64,000 nucleotides of DNA from Botryotinia globosa (Eukaryota; Ascomycota; Leotiomycetes; Helotiales; Sclerotiniaceae), in contig RCSZ01000002.1 in NCBI GenBank assembly GCA_014898425.1, forward strand, positions 2,542,001-2,606,000, given 5' to 3'. The stretch's first letter is position 1. Each line of letters begins with the position of its first letter. Shown here piece after piece: positions 12,161 to 24,052 of this stretch. The translations under genes were made by a program, and so were the position numbers. Below the pieces are notes generated by a model. It had not been told where the DNA came from and did no database searches. It was given only the letters and a program-made list of their open reading frames with translations.

Positions 12161-12601
12161 TCAAGAAAAGATTGACACACAGATGGGAGACAATGCTTAT
12201 ATTATGTATATATGTGCTTGTTAGATGATATGATGTCGATGTGATGTTGGCCGGAGTTTATGAAGTGTCTTCGCTTCGATGGAAGGAAGGGGCAATTGAT
12301 CATGGAATGTATTTATGTATTTATGTACTTGTAGGCAGATGGTTTATTTCCTGAAGTATCAGAATGAGAAGTTGAGGATATGACTACTGGAGATGTGCAA
12401 TTCACGCCGGAGTGAATTAATTATCCTGTTCAGTTTTCAATCAAGTGAGCTCAAATATTAACACACAACCTCTCCCTAAACGCAGACTGGAGATTTCGCA
12501 ATATCTTCATTTCTACTCGGGTATCAACATACATACATGAATTCCTTTCCCAGCGCCTTTTCTTCTCCCTTCTAGATTTCCTTCCCCGCACCATCTTAAC
12601 A

Positions 12602-15600
12602 TTACGCTCCCAAATCGTAATAAATACACATACCCGTTCTAAAATTATAAACGAAAGCATTCCTCGTATTATCTTTATTCTGGAATGCTAAACCACTCAT
12701 CAAATCATGGATTTCACCTATATAGCGACGTTCAGCTGTGGGAACTGAATGGGTAAGTTTGCGCCAGGACTCCGGATCCGAAAGCTTGGTTTCGCGGATT
12801 AGATCCATCACCTAGAGAAGTCGGTGTTAGTTCATTGGTTGGGATAAGATATGAATCGCGAGATAAAGGGGTGGAAGAGGAGGGGTATAGAGCTGTGTGG
12901 ACTAGCCATAAGATGCGATAAGGTAATGAATAAGGAAGTACAGGAGTGCTTAGATTAGGGATAAATATTTCTTAGGCGGCTTACGTGGTCTGTTGTTTCA
13001 ACGGCAGCGATAGGGCCATCTAAGAATGAATGAACGACTGGTTGGAGATGTTAGTATGAGTATCGCAAAAGACAGACGTAACAAAGGATTCAAGTATGCA
13101 ACTCACGAGTCGCAGCTCTTCCTTGAGCTTGCTCTACAATGTTTCTTCTATTCGACTTCTTGCTCTTTGTACCGGCAAACAAAACTCGTACATCCTGTTC
13201 ATGATCGCTTGGTCCTGTATCTGGCTGACTATGTTGACGAGATAATCTGAGAGATGTATTAATATCCATATATTAGAAGAGATCCAGATATGCTTACTTC
13301 GCTCGGTTGTAAGTACCTTCTCTCTGGTCTCTTTCACGCATTTCGCCACGAAGCCACGAAACTAATTGTGTAGAAGGTATATCGGCATCCGGAATGTCCT
13401 TCCTACCAGTAGTCTTACATCTTACCACAGAATCTTGCTTGATGATGATTATCCAAGAATAACTATCATCTCGGTATTTGGATAGGAGATCTTCAGGGGA
13501 TCTTGAGTCTCGTGCTAGCTCGGCACTTATGTCATGCGACCATAAGTTCGACACCAATTCAACTCCAGTTGACCTTAGTATTGCTGCATCATGACTTGCG
13601 ACAAGTACATCACACTAGCAAATAAATCAGCTGTGTGTCATTTGATGAAGGATTTATGGTGTTATTGTAATTCGAAGATAACGAAGATTGCAATACTTAC
13701 TCTCTTTGTGCTCCAAATACCTTGCACTTCCTCATCAGCTTTCTTTAAGAATCCCTTCGAATTTGCTTTAGGAAGTCGAGCCATCTTCTCCCATGCTAGA
13801 TTGAAACCTACAGCGTGGCGTTCCTCGTTGATGTTCTTGTGATGTCGATTTTCTCGAATCAAAGAATCATATCGACCTCCTGCTGCAAATACATCCCGAA
13901 CTTTTCTATCATATAAACAAGAAAACAGTATTCCGCCTTTGTAGAACTTTTCCTTTAGACTTCCTAAAGGATTGATATATATCTTTCTCTGGACCTCAAA
14001 CCGTTTTGTATATCTACACCCGCACGTTAATGATGCTTGGTGGAGATATTAGAGGAACCAAATACATACGCAATTACATCACGTAGATGTGCGATAGAAG
14101 ATGAAGCCTTATCGAACATTTCGGTACCTTCGAAAATTACCTTTAGTTTTTGAAAGGCTTTAGTAGGGGTGTCTCTAAAGTCGAAACGTTGAAGATCCTC
14201 GACACTTGTGGCAGAAACCTGAAATATGGGTTAGCAAGTGATTACCATTGAGAAATTCAAACTAATCATACTCCAACTAGTGGTGATCTAAGTTCAGCTC
14301 TTATCTTCTGCCATGTCCATTGCTGTACATTAAGCTTACTTAATGTATCAGCAGCAGCTTGTCGTATACTAGGTTCGATGCGACAGAAGTCAAAGATTAG
14401 ACCGAGTAAATCTGCATGATTGATGTGAAAGCACATTTGCGACGAAGGTAAGGACGGAAAGCTAGCAACAATTTCATCTAAAACTTTAATGACCTCAGCC
14501 TCCTTTAGTGCTAGATCTAGGCTGTCAGATGTTACAACATCAAAGTCCACTTCGCTAAATGTTTGTGGACATGCGCCGTCGTGCTTATCGCGAAAAACGG
14601 TACCAAAAGCAAAAGACCTTTCCACGGGAGGCTGGTGTTTCGCGATGGCGCGAGCATTTGGAACAGTGAGGTCATAGGGTAGTTGTAGAAGAGTACCACT
14701 CTTGTCTAACAATTGAACAGCGTTGACACCGTAATGATCCGAAGATGGGAACAGAATACTTCGAGGAGTTTCCACAGCTCCGTGGTTACGAAAAATTGAG
14801 ATCAACTTTTGTTTGACAAGCCCTTGTAGCAATAAGTCGTTACCACTTGGAGTCGGAACTCCCATGTCCCAAGCATAATCCTTTGCTTGTTTTGTCGGTC
14901 TAGAGAAGAGAGCACTCATCATCTTTTGATGATATGGTGATTTCGAATCAGACAGACCAGCTAAAGTTTGACGGATTGTTTCGCTTTCCATCTGAACTGG
15001 AAGTTTCCTGCTTTGAAGAAGTTCGGAACTTGAGGGTCGTTCTTTTGGATTATGGTTGAGGAGGGACAAGATAATATCTGCTTGGACAGCTTTTCCGATC
15101 TTGTCAAAACTCGCTGGGAATACTGGATCCTTCTTTCTTAGACCATCAATAACTTGAGCCTAAGTGGGGGGTTAGTATGGAATTGGCAGATTGCATAAGA
15201 TATTAATCGTTTGTTTCTATTTGGATCCAGGAATAAAAGCTATAAAGCCAAATCACGAATATCAATCGCAAGGAAATATATGAGCAATGAACTTACCCTC
15301 TCCATCCCTACAAGCGGAGTATAGCACATCTCGAAAAAAATCACACCGAGAGAATACATATCGACCTTGCCAGTGTACGGTCCTCCAGAAACTGCTGAAC
15401 GAATTTCGGGTGCAATATAGGAGAAAGTGCCAATACTTCGTGTTAAATCCCCACTATTCTGCATTCCAGATGCTGAAACCTTGTCGATTGCTGAGTATTG
15501 GCCCCTTGTAGCCAAACCTAGATCGCCTATCTTGACGTTTGAAGCACCATCGATGAAAACGTTCTCTGGTTTGAGATCGCGATGAACAAAATTCAAGCTA

Positions 15601-18575
15601 TGAATGTGGGCAAGGCCCTCAAGAATTTGACGAAAAACACGCCATATTTCCTCGTTATCTTTATATAGTCCTCGTCGAATGAGATCACGAAGCGTTCGCT
15701 TCTCACAATATTCCATAGAAATATATAGAATGGTTTTGAATGGGCGTGGGGGTCTCGGACTAGATCTACTTTCCCTATGTGCCAAAGTAAGTCGCCCATG
15801 GCCTCGATTTCGAACATGTCCATTGGGTTCTGCGGAATACTCGTCGTCTTCGTCATCATCATCGGACTCATCATCGCTATCGGTTGCCTCATCGTAACCG
15901 AATTCAATTTGGTATCCGCTAGTCGACATGAAGTCAAGCCCCCCTGTACTCGTCGCAAATTCGACATGGGGTCCCGATCCTCCAGGGGAGTTATTACTGA
16001 TAGATTCTTCTGTGGCAGCATCCGTTGTTGTATTTTCATCGTCTGTTTCGGAAAGATCTGGAACTTCCTCCGTCCATGTACTAAAGTAACCTAAGAGAGC
16101 GTAAGCACCAAACCGGGTCAAGGAAATACTATGATTGGAACATCTTTCTCTAGCTCACTCCTTGAATTCAGGGGATCGAGAATTATGTTGATATGACTTC
16201 CAACTTTGGCTCAAATGTTTTGTTCTGTAGTAGAGAATACGAAGGAACAACTACTCACGAACAACGGAAGGATGATTGAGCTGAGAGAGTAGGCGAGCCT
16301 CTTTTAGTACATCATCTAGCTGAGCGGATGACTTTTGAGTAATCTTTTTGATGGCATATATCTGTCCATCTAATTTTTGCCTTGCTTTTACGACTTCCCC
16401 AAAACCTCCTTTTCCTAAGCGACCCTCTTCGACAAAATCATGAGCATATCTTGAAAAAGGTCCTGTGAGACTCATGGAATCATGTCGGGGTCTACGTGGT
16501 GTTATGGGTGCTAACGATGATGTTGATCCGATCCTCGACAATATAGCAGACGTATCTTCGTCCATTATGGTAGCATCAGTAACAAGAAATTTACACGAAC
16601 CTATCCAAATTAGTCAGGCTGGTTTAAAAAAGATTTGGAGATTCAACGAAAACCTAAAGCAAACAGGAGGAGCACTTACTGAGCGCGAAAGCTCGCGGCC
16701 GTTTCTTCGGATCTGGATTGAATAGTTTGAGCATAAAATCGTTTAAAGCGTCGGATAAATCCAATGAGTCTAGCATAGCCTTTGGAGATGAGTATTTTCG
16801 AGTAACATTCAACCCAAAAGCCATCTGAAGAAAAACGATGCCAAGCTCCCATATATCAGTTTTCGCGGTTCGTAGGCCGTCCCCCAAGTTAGCAATTTCC
16901 GGAGGAAACCAGTACGCAGATTTTGCCATGGCAGAGCTATCAATTTTTCTTTTTGTTATTTTACCACTCAAAGCATGTAGCTTTCGTTGATATCCGGCAT
17001 CAGCAAGTTTTGGCCTGACCACTCCATCTGATTCCCGGAAAAGAAGTACATTTCCACTATGTATATCCTAGAAAGAGGGGCATCAGTACTCGAAGAACAT
17101 GGGAATATAACAAATGTGTTTACCTCGTGAATAATTCCGTTTTCTTCGTGGAGGAATCTTAAAGCATCCAGTAGCTCTATAGTCCATGAACGAACTTTGT
17201 TGACATTCATGTTCTCAACGATATCTAGGAATTCCTCCAAGGATCCTTTCTCGGCATACTCGCTTAAGATACTGACAGTCCAGGAAGAATCATTCCTATG
17301 CGTCCCAAAATTAATCAACTTCAGCTACACAGAAAACTCAATGAAACTATATTAACAAAATAATAGCTAAAAACTCACTCTTCTTTTTCTACCTTAAAAT
17401 CTAGAAGATTAAGGATATTGTCATGTCTAATGCTCCTGAGCTTTTCTAATTCATTTTCCATCGCTTGCAATTGTCCCTTGACACTACGATCACCCAAGTT
17501 CGTATCAAGCAACGTCTGCTTCAATACCAATAAAGGGGCGTGAGAGCTGACTGCGGGTCTTACGGTGTAGCAACGAGATACAGGACCTTGGCGAATAAAT
17601 GACTTACCAGTAACCGCCTGAAAGTATATCGGATTACCCTCAGCATCCAGAACTGAGACTTGGCGATCTAGCACCTCGTGATCATGAGTCATCTTTCCAA
17701 TTCCAGAATTCGAGACGGTGATTGAAGGAGGAGGTTGATTTTTCCGCTTTGTCTCTTTTGCTTTTGCACGTTGTCTTTTCAATTCATCTTGCACCAATGA
17801 GCCAAGCATTCTCTCTTCTTCCTGGGATTCCAACCTATCGTAAATTTAGCACTTTTGAGGGGCGATGATACTCTGAGATACCGAGAGCGATCAGCTGATC
17901 CCAAAGGGGGAAGAAAGAAAAGGGGATATACTAACATTTTTTTCTTCTCTTCTTCTAAACGTTGATCTTCGAGTATCTGAGCAGCAGCCGCTTCATGAGC
18001 TGCACGCTCTTCTTGTAAAGTGGGCAGTTCTCTTCCTGCAGCTTTCGCTTCAGCAGCTTGCTCTAAAACATCCTGACAAGCAGTAACAATTTCCATAATC
18101 ATGGCTTGTTCCTCCTTGACCAGTTCTTTAGGTAATGCCTCGATAATCTTCTGAAGCTTGAATTTAGTAGACTCTCGAAGACCGTCGGTATTCTTTAAAG
18201 TCAACAATGGCGCCGACTTGGGATAGGTCAGGGTCAGGGTGACTCCTAAAGTTACTGAGAAATCCTCATCAGAAGTTTTGATAGATATTTCAAATGATGG
18301 TTCTGATTTCTGTACAAAATCAGATATATGTCATGCATCTGTTATGAAGAGAATTTACGAACCTTCCATGCTGAGTGATGTGTTTCAATACGCCGGAAGT
18401 CATCACCGTATATTGAGGCGAGAGCAATTAACTCGTCATCTTGGGTCTCTTGATATGGGGATTTTGGTGAGTCATTTGCGACATCACTGTTTTTCGTTGA
18501 AGGAAACGTATTTAAGGGCTTTTTCTGCAGTGCTTTCTTTCCCCATGGGTTATTTGCTGGAGGCATGATGGACAT
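12602..18575 (-). CDS. GCN2: eIF2-alpha kinase GCN2 (general amino-acid control sensor)
   Basis: Senses uncharged tRNA and phosphorylates eIF2-alpha, raising translation of the Gcn4/CPC1 activator. Fourteen exons: 18575-18363, 18309-17936, 17834-17379, 17295-17124, 17067-16680, 16600-16259, 16090-15297, 15159-14272, 14218-14070, 14013-13701, 13614-13298, 13246-13107, 13019-12985, 12811-12602. All phases agree and give 1596 residues, the normal family size. Domains in order: N-terminal RWD (binds Gcn1), charged linker (RLEEEKKK), pseudokinase (IIHEDIHSGN in place of HRD), then the active kinase. Kinase landmarks are GKGGFG at ~597, Lys ~619, a very acidic insert (SDDESDDDDEDDE), HRDLKPEN with D~820, DLG ~838 and GTFSYIAPE. 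After it come a HisRS-like domain (GGRYDSLI) and the C-terminal ribosome/dimer region ending NAFVYNFRTGMCIYYDLGA. It is divergent from argJ. Confidence 0.97.
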
Positions 18576-19069
18576 AGGGTTGTGGCGCTTATTTGATATG
18601 GTATTGATTTATATATTTCAATATCTAAATTCGTCGTTGAGATTCAAAAAGCAACAAATGCGTGCGGCCGAGGCCACAGCTATGCAGACATTATCGGTTT
18701 TCTCGAGTTTAATTATGTTAGAAAGTTTATATGTCGTCCAAGTCACACTCCTTTCCTGCCGTCAAATATAAATGGTAACGCATGAGGCGAGGCAGGCAAG
18801 GCTGATTGACTACTAGCCTATCAAATATGACTAACAGCCTTGTCGTCATATGGTGGCGCTAATCTCTTTGTAGCATAAGCTCCGTGGTCCGATCTTTGTA
18901 TCGCACAAGGCTCAAAATTTCTGGTGAGTCAATTCCTTATCTGTTGAGAGTACTTTTATTATTATTATTGAAATAAAGTGCTAGGTAGGTCAATTGATCT
19001 GATCTTTCCTGAATCAATTGAGTTACTATCGCCCTCGCAGAATAGTTTGTAGATCATCATCTTTCCGCA
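18576..19069. promoter_or_regulatory. Shared divergent promoter of GCN2 and argJ with a Gcn4/CPC1 site
   Basis: The 494 bp between the two start codons must hold both promoters. TGAGTCA at 18925-18931 is a perfect match to the Gcn4/CPC1/CpcA binding site (TGASTCA), 139 bp upstream of the argJ ATG. Near-matches (TGACTA at about 18807, TGACTAA at about 18829) lie closer to the middle. That argJ is a Gcn4-type target is established for arginine genes in yeast. That the site also acts on GCN2 is inference. Confidence 0.7.
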
Positions 19070-20616
19070 ATGCCTCTCAACGCATGTACAAAGCTTCCAG
19101 TAGCTCGATTGATCAGACCAACAGCTTCCCATCACCCCGCAATTAGTAGTATCCGATACTACTCTGCACCCCCCGAGAGCACGATACCGGCCGCAAAGCT
19201 GAAATACATTCCCACAAGTGGTACATACCCCAAAGGATTTTTGGTTTCTGGAACTCATGTGGGAGTTAAACCCACCAACAAATCTACGCCAGATCTTGCT
19301 TTCCTGGCCTCAGAGACACCATGTGCGGCCGCAGCTGTGTTCACAAAGAACAAATTCCAAGCGGCTCCAGTCACTGTGAGCAGGAAGATGCTACAAAGAA
19401 GGAACAATACTGGAATCCGTTCAGTCATTATCAATTCAGGATGTGCAAATGCTGTGACCGGAAAGGGTGGAATGGAAGATGCTGAGAAGATGGGTGCTGA
19501 AGCTGATAGATGTTTCGACACACCAAGTGATGGTAAAGGTGGTAGTTCAATAGTGATGAGCACTGGTGTAATTGGTCAAAGGTTCGAAGACCTGCTTCTA
19601 CCTTGTTCAATCTTAACTTCACTTAAACATTGACTAAACCTTTCATATCAGACTGCCGATCCAGAAAATATTACTCAAAATACCTACCGCATTTGATGGT
19701 CTAGGAAGTTCTCACGAGCATTGGTTGGCGACTGCAACCGCGATCTGTACCACCGATACGTTTCCAAAGCTCTTATCCCGAACATTCTCCTTACCCTCTT
19801 CTCCAGAAGTGGAATACAGGATGGCTGGTATGACAAAAGGTGCCGGAATGATTCACCCAAACATGGCTACTTTATTAGGAATGATCGCAACAGATGCACC
19901 CATCGCACCTGCATTACTGCCATCCCTACTTACAAAGGCCGTTAACAAGTCATTCAATAGCATCTCTATTGATGGTGATACTTCTACGAATGACACTGTT
20001 GCTGTATTGGCAAATGGAGCAGCTGGAGGAAAAGAGGTTACTTCTGAATCTTCTGAAGATCATGCTGCATTCCAGAAAGTTTTGACCGAGTTCGCTACAG
20101 ATCTTGCCAAGCTTGTAGTTCGCGATGGTGAAGGTGCCACTAAGTTTGTCACCATTCGTGTGACAGAGGCCCCATCAGAAATTGGAGCACGCAAAATTGC
20201 CAGCACGATCGCAAGATCTCCCTTAGTAAAGACTGCATTGTATGGTAAAGATGCAAACTGGGGCCGTATTCTCTGTGCTACTGGCTATTCCCAAATCTCG
20301 GAACCAGGCGAGCCCATAAATGAGGTTCCAGAAATCATCCCTGAGAAGACTAGTGTCTCATTCATTCCCTCAGACGGCTCACCAGAACTTAAGCTTCTTG
20401 TGAACGGAGAGCCAGAATCAGTGGACGAGGCTCGCGCTGCTGAAATCTTGGAACATGAAGATCTCGAAATCTTGATAAAACTTGGTGGTGGAAAGGAGGA
20501 GGCAGTGTACTGGACTTGTGATTTCAGGTAGGACCCCAACGCCCACACTGACGAGACAAATACTAACTTTATATAGTCATGAATACGTCACAATTAACGG
20601 AGACTACAGGACATAA
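19070..20616 (+). CDS. ARG7: Bifunctional ornithine acetyltransferase / N-acetylglutamate synthase (ArgJ), mitochondrial
   Basis: Catalyses the acetyl-recycling step of arginine synthesis: transfer of acetyl from N-acetylornithine to glutamate, and also acetyl-CoA plus glutamate to N-acetylglutamate. Exons 19070-19581, 19652-20527 and 20577-20616; 475 residues. The 5' end encodes an N-terminal basic/Ser-rich mitochondrial presequence. Hallmarks are [23 protein letters not shown] and [16 protein letters not shown]. The precursor of this family cuts itself at the Ala-Thr bond of MATLL, making Thr244 the N-terminal nucleophile of the beta chain. The last coding exon is only 40 nt and ends [10 protein letters not shown], the usual family C terminus. 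Yeast calls the gene ARG7, bacteria argJ. It shares its promoter with GCN2 and is convergent with NDUFA12. Confidence 0.97.
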
Positions 20617-21026
20617 AGAATGAGAACAACAAGTTCAACAATAGGAGAACTCAAAATTTGTGATTTCTTTTGAGGAACATGTTTTGATCGTACATAGAAG
20701 AAATGTGAAGGGGGACGCATAACAGTGAAAGCGCAACCCAAGGAGAACATAGCGAGATGATAGAAATACCCAAGCTTGCATATCAGAGACCACTATAAAG
20801 AATTCAATTCGACCCTTACCTTGTGCACAAGTAAATTAGATGTACATGTCTTCTCGTGTCGCTCTAATCAATCCTCGAGATGTTCATCCTGCCAGAGTCA
20901 GGCTTGTTAGAATCTCCCCCTCAACTCAATTCTCACTAAAATTTCTGCAAGCAATCTGAGAAGGGGACACATGCAATGCTAATCTCATTCTCTTCGCGTA
21001 TGTACATCACAGACCATATTTCCATC
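20617..21026. other. Convergent 3' flank between argJ and NDUFA12
   Basis: About 410 bp between two stop codons, presumably the two 3' UTRs. I see no coding signal, RNA gene or long repeat. Confidence 0.6.
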
Positions 21027-21785
21027 TCACGCTCTTTCAACAGTCTGAGGGGTCCAGGCAGTAATCTTTGGTTTGACACTAAAAGAAAACATCAGCTCAA
21101 ACGCACATACTTGACCAACAGTCTGTACATCAGCACTCACGTAGAATAAGTCTTGAAAGCAGCACGGCTCATAGTGAAAGTTGGTCTGTGATCCGGTAAC
21201 TGCCAAGGTTGTTTTTGCTGCAAGAGAAGATCTTCAGTCGGTGGCTTATCTACCATGTATGAGATCCATGCGTGCCATCCGGGCTCGATTTGACATCTAC
21301 GGATAGTAGGTTAGAACGAGACAACTCGGCGAGAGGCGCTGGATATTCCTTACGGGCTGAACTCGTCGTCCTTGTAGTCTACCCATCTTGTGCGTACTGT
21401 ATGTTGGTGTAAGCGTAGTCAGACACGTAGATGACATATTATGGCAGGTTCGTACGTGGTAATTCATCCTCGAGGTTCTCAAAATACTTGTTGCCATATC
21501 GATCCTTTGCGATGAAGGTTCCGGCCTTGGTATCACCTGTTTCCCATGAGCTTCAGTCTCTCGGCTGTCTTTTCGAGCATTGAATACCTTGGTACTATAT
21601 TTCAAAATCCATTTATCAGCAACGGTGCTCGCTTTGTGGTGGACTCGTTATAAGGTGTACTTACGTGCATTTGATGAAGAGCATCCTATATTTTGATCAG
21701 CAATCTGGCAGGCGCATCTCGAGGGTCTTCATACCTTGATACCTACTCTGCGCAGATTGCGCAAAGTCCGCAGAATTGTAGACAT
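21027..21785 (-). CDS. NADH:ubiquinone oxidoreductase subunit NDUFA12 (B17.2 family), mitochondrial complex I
   Basis: Accessory subunit of respiratory complex I at the matrix arm. Seven exons: 21785-21735, 21685-21665, 21594-21588, 21536-21456, 21396-21354, 21296-21141, 21078-21027. Together they give 136 residues in one frame. Exon 3 is a 7-nt microexon (TACCAAG), needed to join QMH to GDTKAGTFIAKDRYGNKYFEN. Family hallmarks are DRYGNKYFE, LRTRWVDYKDDEF, PGWHAWISYMVDKPP, a proline-rich LPDHRPTFTM and the KTYST tail. All introns are 49-70 nt with GT donors (GTATGA, GTAAGT, GTATTC, GTACGA, GTAAGG, GTGAGT). Its start lies 207 bp from the PGS1 start on the other strand, so the two mitochondrial genes share a promoter region. 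Confidence 0.93.
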
Positions 21786-21992
21786 CTTGTTGAAGTTGCA
21801 ATGGGGTTTCTCAATTGTTAACAATCAATGAAAGTTGAGGTTCATGAAGTCGTCGCTCATTCGGCACGCCGCTTTTGCGCTAGCGATATCAAAACGCTAT
21901 CACTACTGTATCCTATCGGCTTATCGAAATTTCAAATCTTCAACATCGCAAATCGAGGATTTATAGAGGAATTCCGAAACATACAGAAAGAC
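21786..21992. promoter_or_regulatory. Short divergent promoter of NDUFA12 and PGS1
   Basis: Only 207 bp separate the two start codons. The frame on the plus strand is open back to an ATG at 21828, but the residues before 21993 look like leader, not presequence, so I place the PGS1 start at 21993. No known factor site stands out. Confidence 0.5.
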
Positions 21993-23782
21993 ATGATCGT
22001 TAGGATTATTACACGCTGTTCTCGCATTCGAAAGGTTCCCTCCTTTCAACCACCATTACAACGAATGAAACAGCGAGCACATTCGACATCTACAGGTTCT
22101 ACCGCTGCTACGCCCATAGCACCCTCTCCTGCTTCAATACTAGGCGCTTTTACAAATGAGTGTGATAAAATAGCTCCCAAGTTTGAGGTGGATGGCTCGC
22201 AGATACAAATTTTACGGACGCCATCAGAATTCTACGAGACGTTGAAGGTTGGCATATACTGCAATTGGACATTGGCGGATGGGACAGATGCTGATGGACG
22301 GATATAGAGCAAAATACTGGCAGCAGAGACACGAATTTTCTTATCGACTTTGTATATAGGAAAAACAGAACATGAATTAGTACATACAGATATTCTCCCA
22401 GTTTAATAGTATACATGAGTAATAACTATATGTGTAGATATCCACACTTCAGCAAGCTCTGCGTGCAAAACCGGGTTTGAAACTTAATATTCTTACTGAT
22501 GCCTTAAGAGGTACGAGAGAGTCTCCCAATGCGTCATGTGCTTCACTTCTCGCCCCGTTGGTGTCAGAGTTTGGTGCAGATAGGGTCGAGATTCGTATGT
22601 ACCATACCCCGAATCTGAATGGGTTAAGGAAGAAGTATATTCCCAAAAGAATTAATGAGGGATGGGGTTTGCAACACATGAAGTTATATGGAGTGGATGA
22701 TGAAATTATCATATCCGGGTATGTCATCGAATCAAATTTTGAGTAGGTTTGAATACTAATAGGACCCGAAAAGAGCAAATCTCTCCAGTGACTATTTCAC
22801 AAACCGGCAAGATAGATATCATGTGTTTTCATCTAAAGAAGTCACTCAGTATTTTTACAACATCCAGAATGCAGTCTCGAGTTTGAGCTTCTTGGTATCG
22901 CCAGACCCTCAACTGCCTGCTGGATACACGCTTGAGTGGCCCTCCTCAAACTCCTGTCCTTCTCCTCTGACAGACCCCCAAAAATACATTTCTCATGCAT
23001 CATCCGTTCTCACACCCTTGATTCAAGCTTCAACAATATCGAACTCGACATCCAGCAATCCTCAAGCTAACACAACGATCTATCCCATCTCCCAATTTAC
23101 ACCGTTATTCCCTTCGACCTCCGACACATCCACCGAGCTTCCCCTTCTCACCCGTCTCCTTACCTTCCTCAATTCTCCCACCACTCCTTCGTCCTGGACT
23201 TTCACAGCCGGCTATTTCAATCCGTCGCCAACTCTTACCTCCCTGCTCCTCCACGCAGCATCAAAAAATAACACCGTCCTAACCGCTTCCCCTCACGCCA
23301 ACGGCTTCTACAATTCCCCTGGAGTCTCCGGCATGCTCCCCGCAGCCTACACCCTTCTCCTCCGCAAATTTCTCGTTGCAGCTCAGAAAATTCAGGGGCC
23401 TTCTCCATCCATCACTCTACGAGAATGGAAAAGGGGAACTGTCAACGAGCCTGAAGGTTGGACGTATCACGCTAAGGGACTTTGGGTATCGTTCCCCACC
23501 CAATCATCCTCCTCATCCTCAACCGAGACTCCCAAGCCAGCAATCACGGTACTGGGTAGTAGTAACTACACCAAACGATCCTATACATTAGACCTCGAAA
23601 CAGGTGTCATGATCGTAACCCGAGATCCGGAGTTGCAAGAGAGACTAAGACAGGAAAGAGATGGGTTGGGAGAGTGGGCAAGCGAGATTGGGATGAAGGA
23701 GTTCCAGAGTAGTGAGAGGAGGGTGGGGTTGCATGTTAGGATTGCGATGTGGATTGTGGGGGTTGTGGGCGGTGCTTTGTAA
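21993..23782 (+). CDS. PGS1: CDP-diacylglycerol-glycerol-3-phosphate 3-phosphatidyltransferase (PGS1), mitochondrial
   Basis: Makes phosphatidylglycerophosphate, the committed step toward phosphatidylglycerol and cardiolipin in mitochondria. Exons 21993-22247, 22308-22379, 22438-22718 and 22774-23782; 538 residues. The start gives an Arg/Ser-rich presequence (MIVRIITRCSRIRKVPSF). Two phospholipase D-type HKD motifs are visible: HMKLYGVDDE at H189 and HAKGLWVSF at H435. The third intron ends at a plain AAAAG acceptor; it is accepted because it joins IIISG to ANLSSDYFTNRQDRYH, as the family requires. The middle of exon 4 uses markedly more C-ending codons than the rest. Confidence 0.95.
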
Positions 23783-24052
23783 AAGGGACTTTATGTCTTA
23801 CAGTTATCCCGACACACTGGAAAAGTATTACTCAAGAGAGGGTAGAATTAGCTTATGGATGTCGTGATACATCTAACGACATATCTAGATATCACACCGA
23901 ATTTTCGCAGAAATTCGATTCTTTGGGTTCCAAAATGTACGATTTGTGCGAAACTTTTTGATTATTACGTGATTTTATATAATTTTTAACAACTACAACA
24001 ATTCTGGAAGTTGTTTTCACCTTATTTGCATTACAACGCTCGGAACCCCGAA

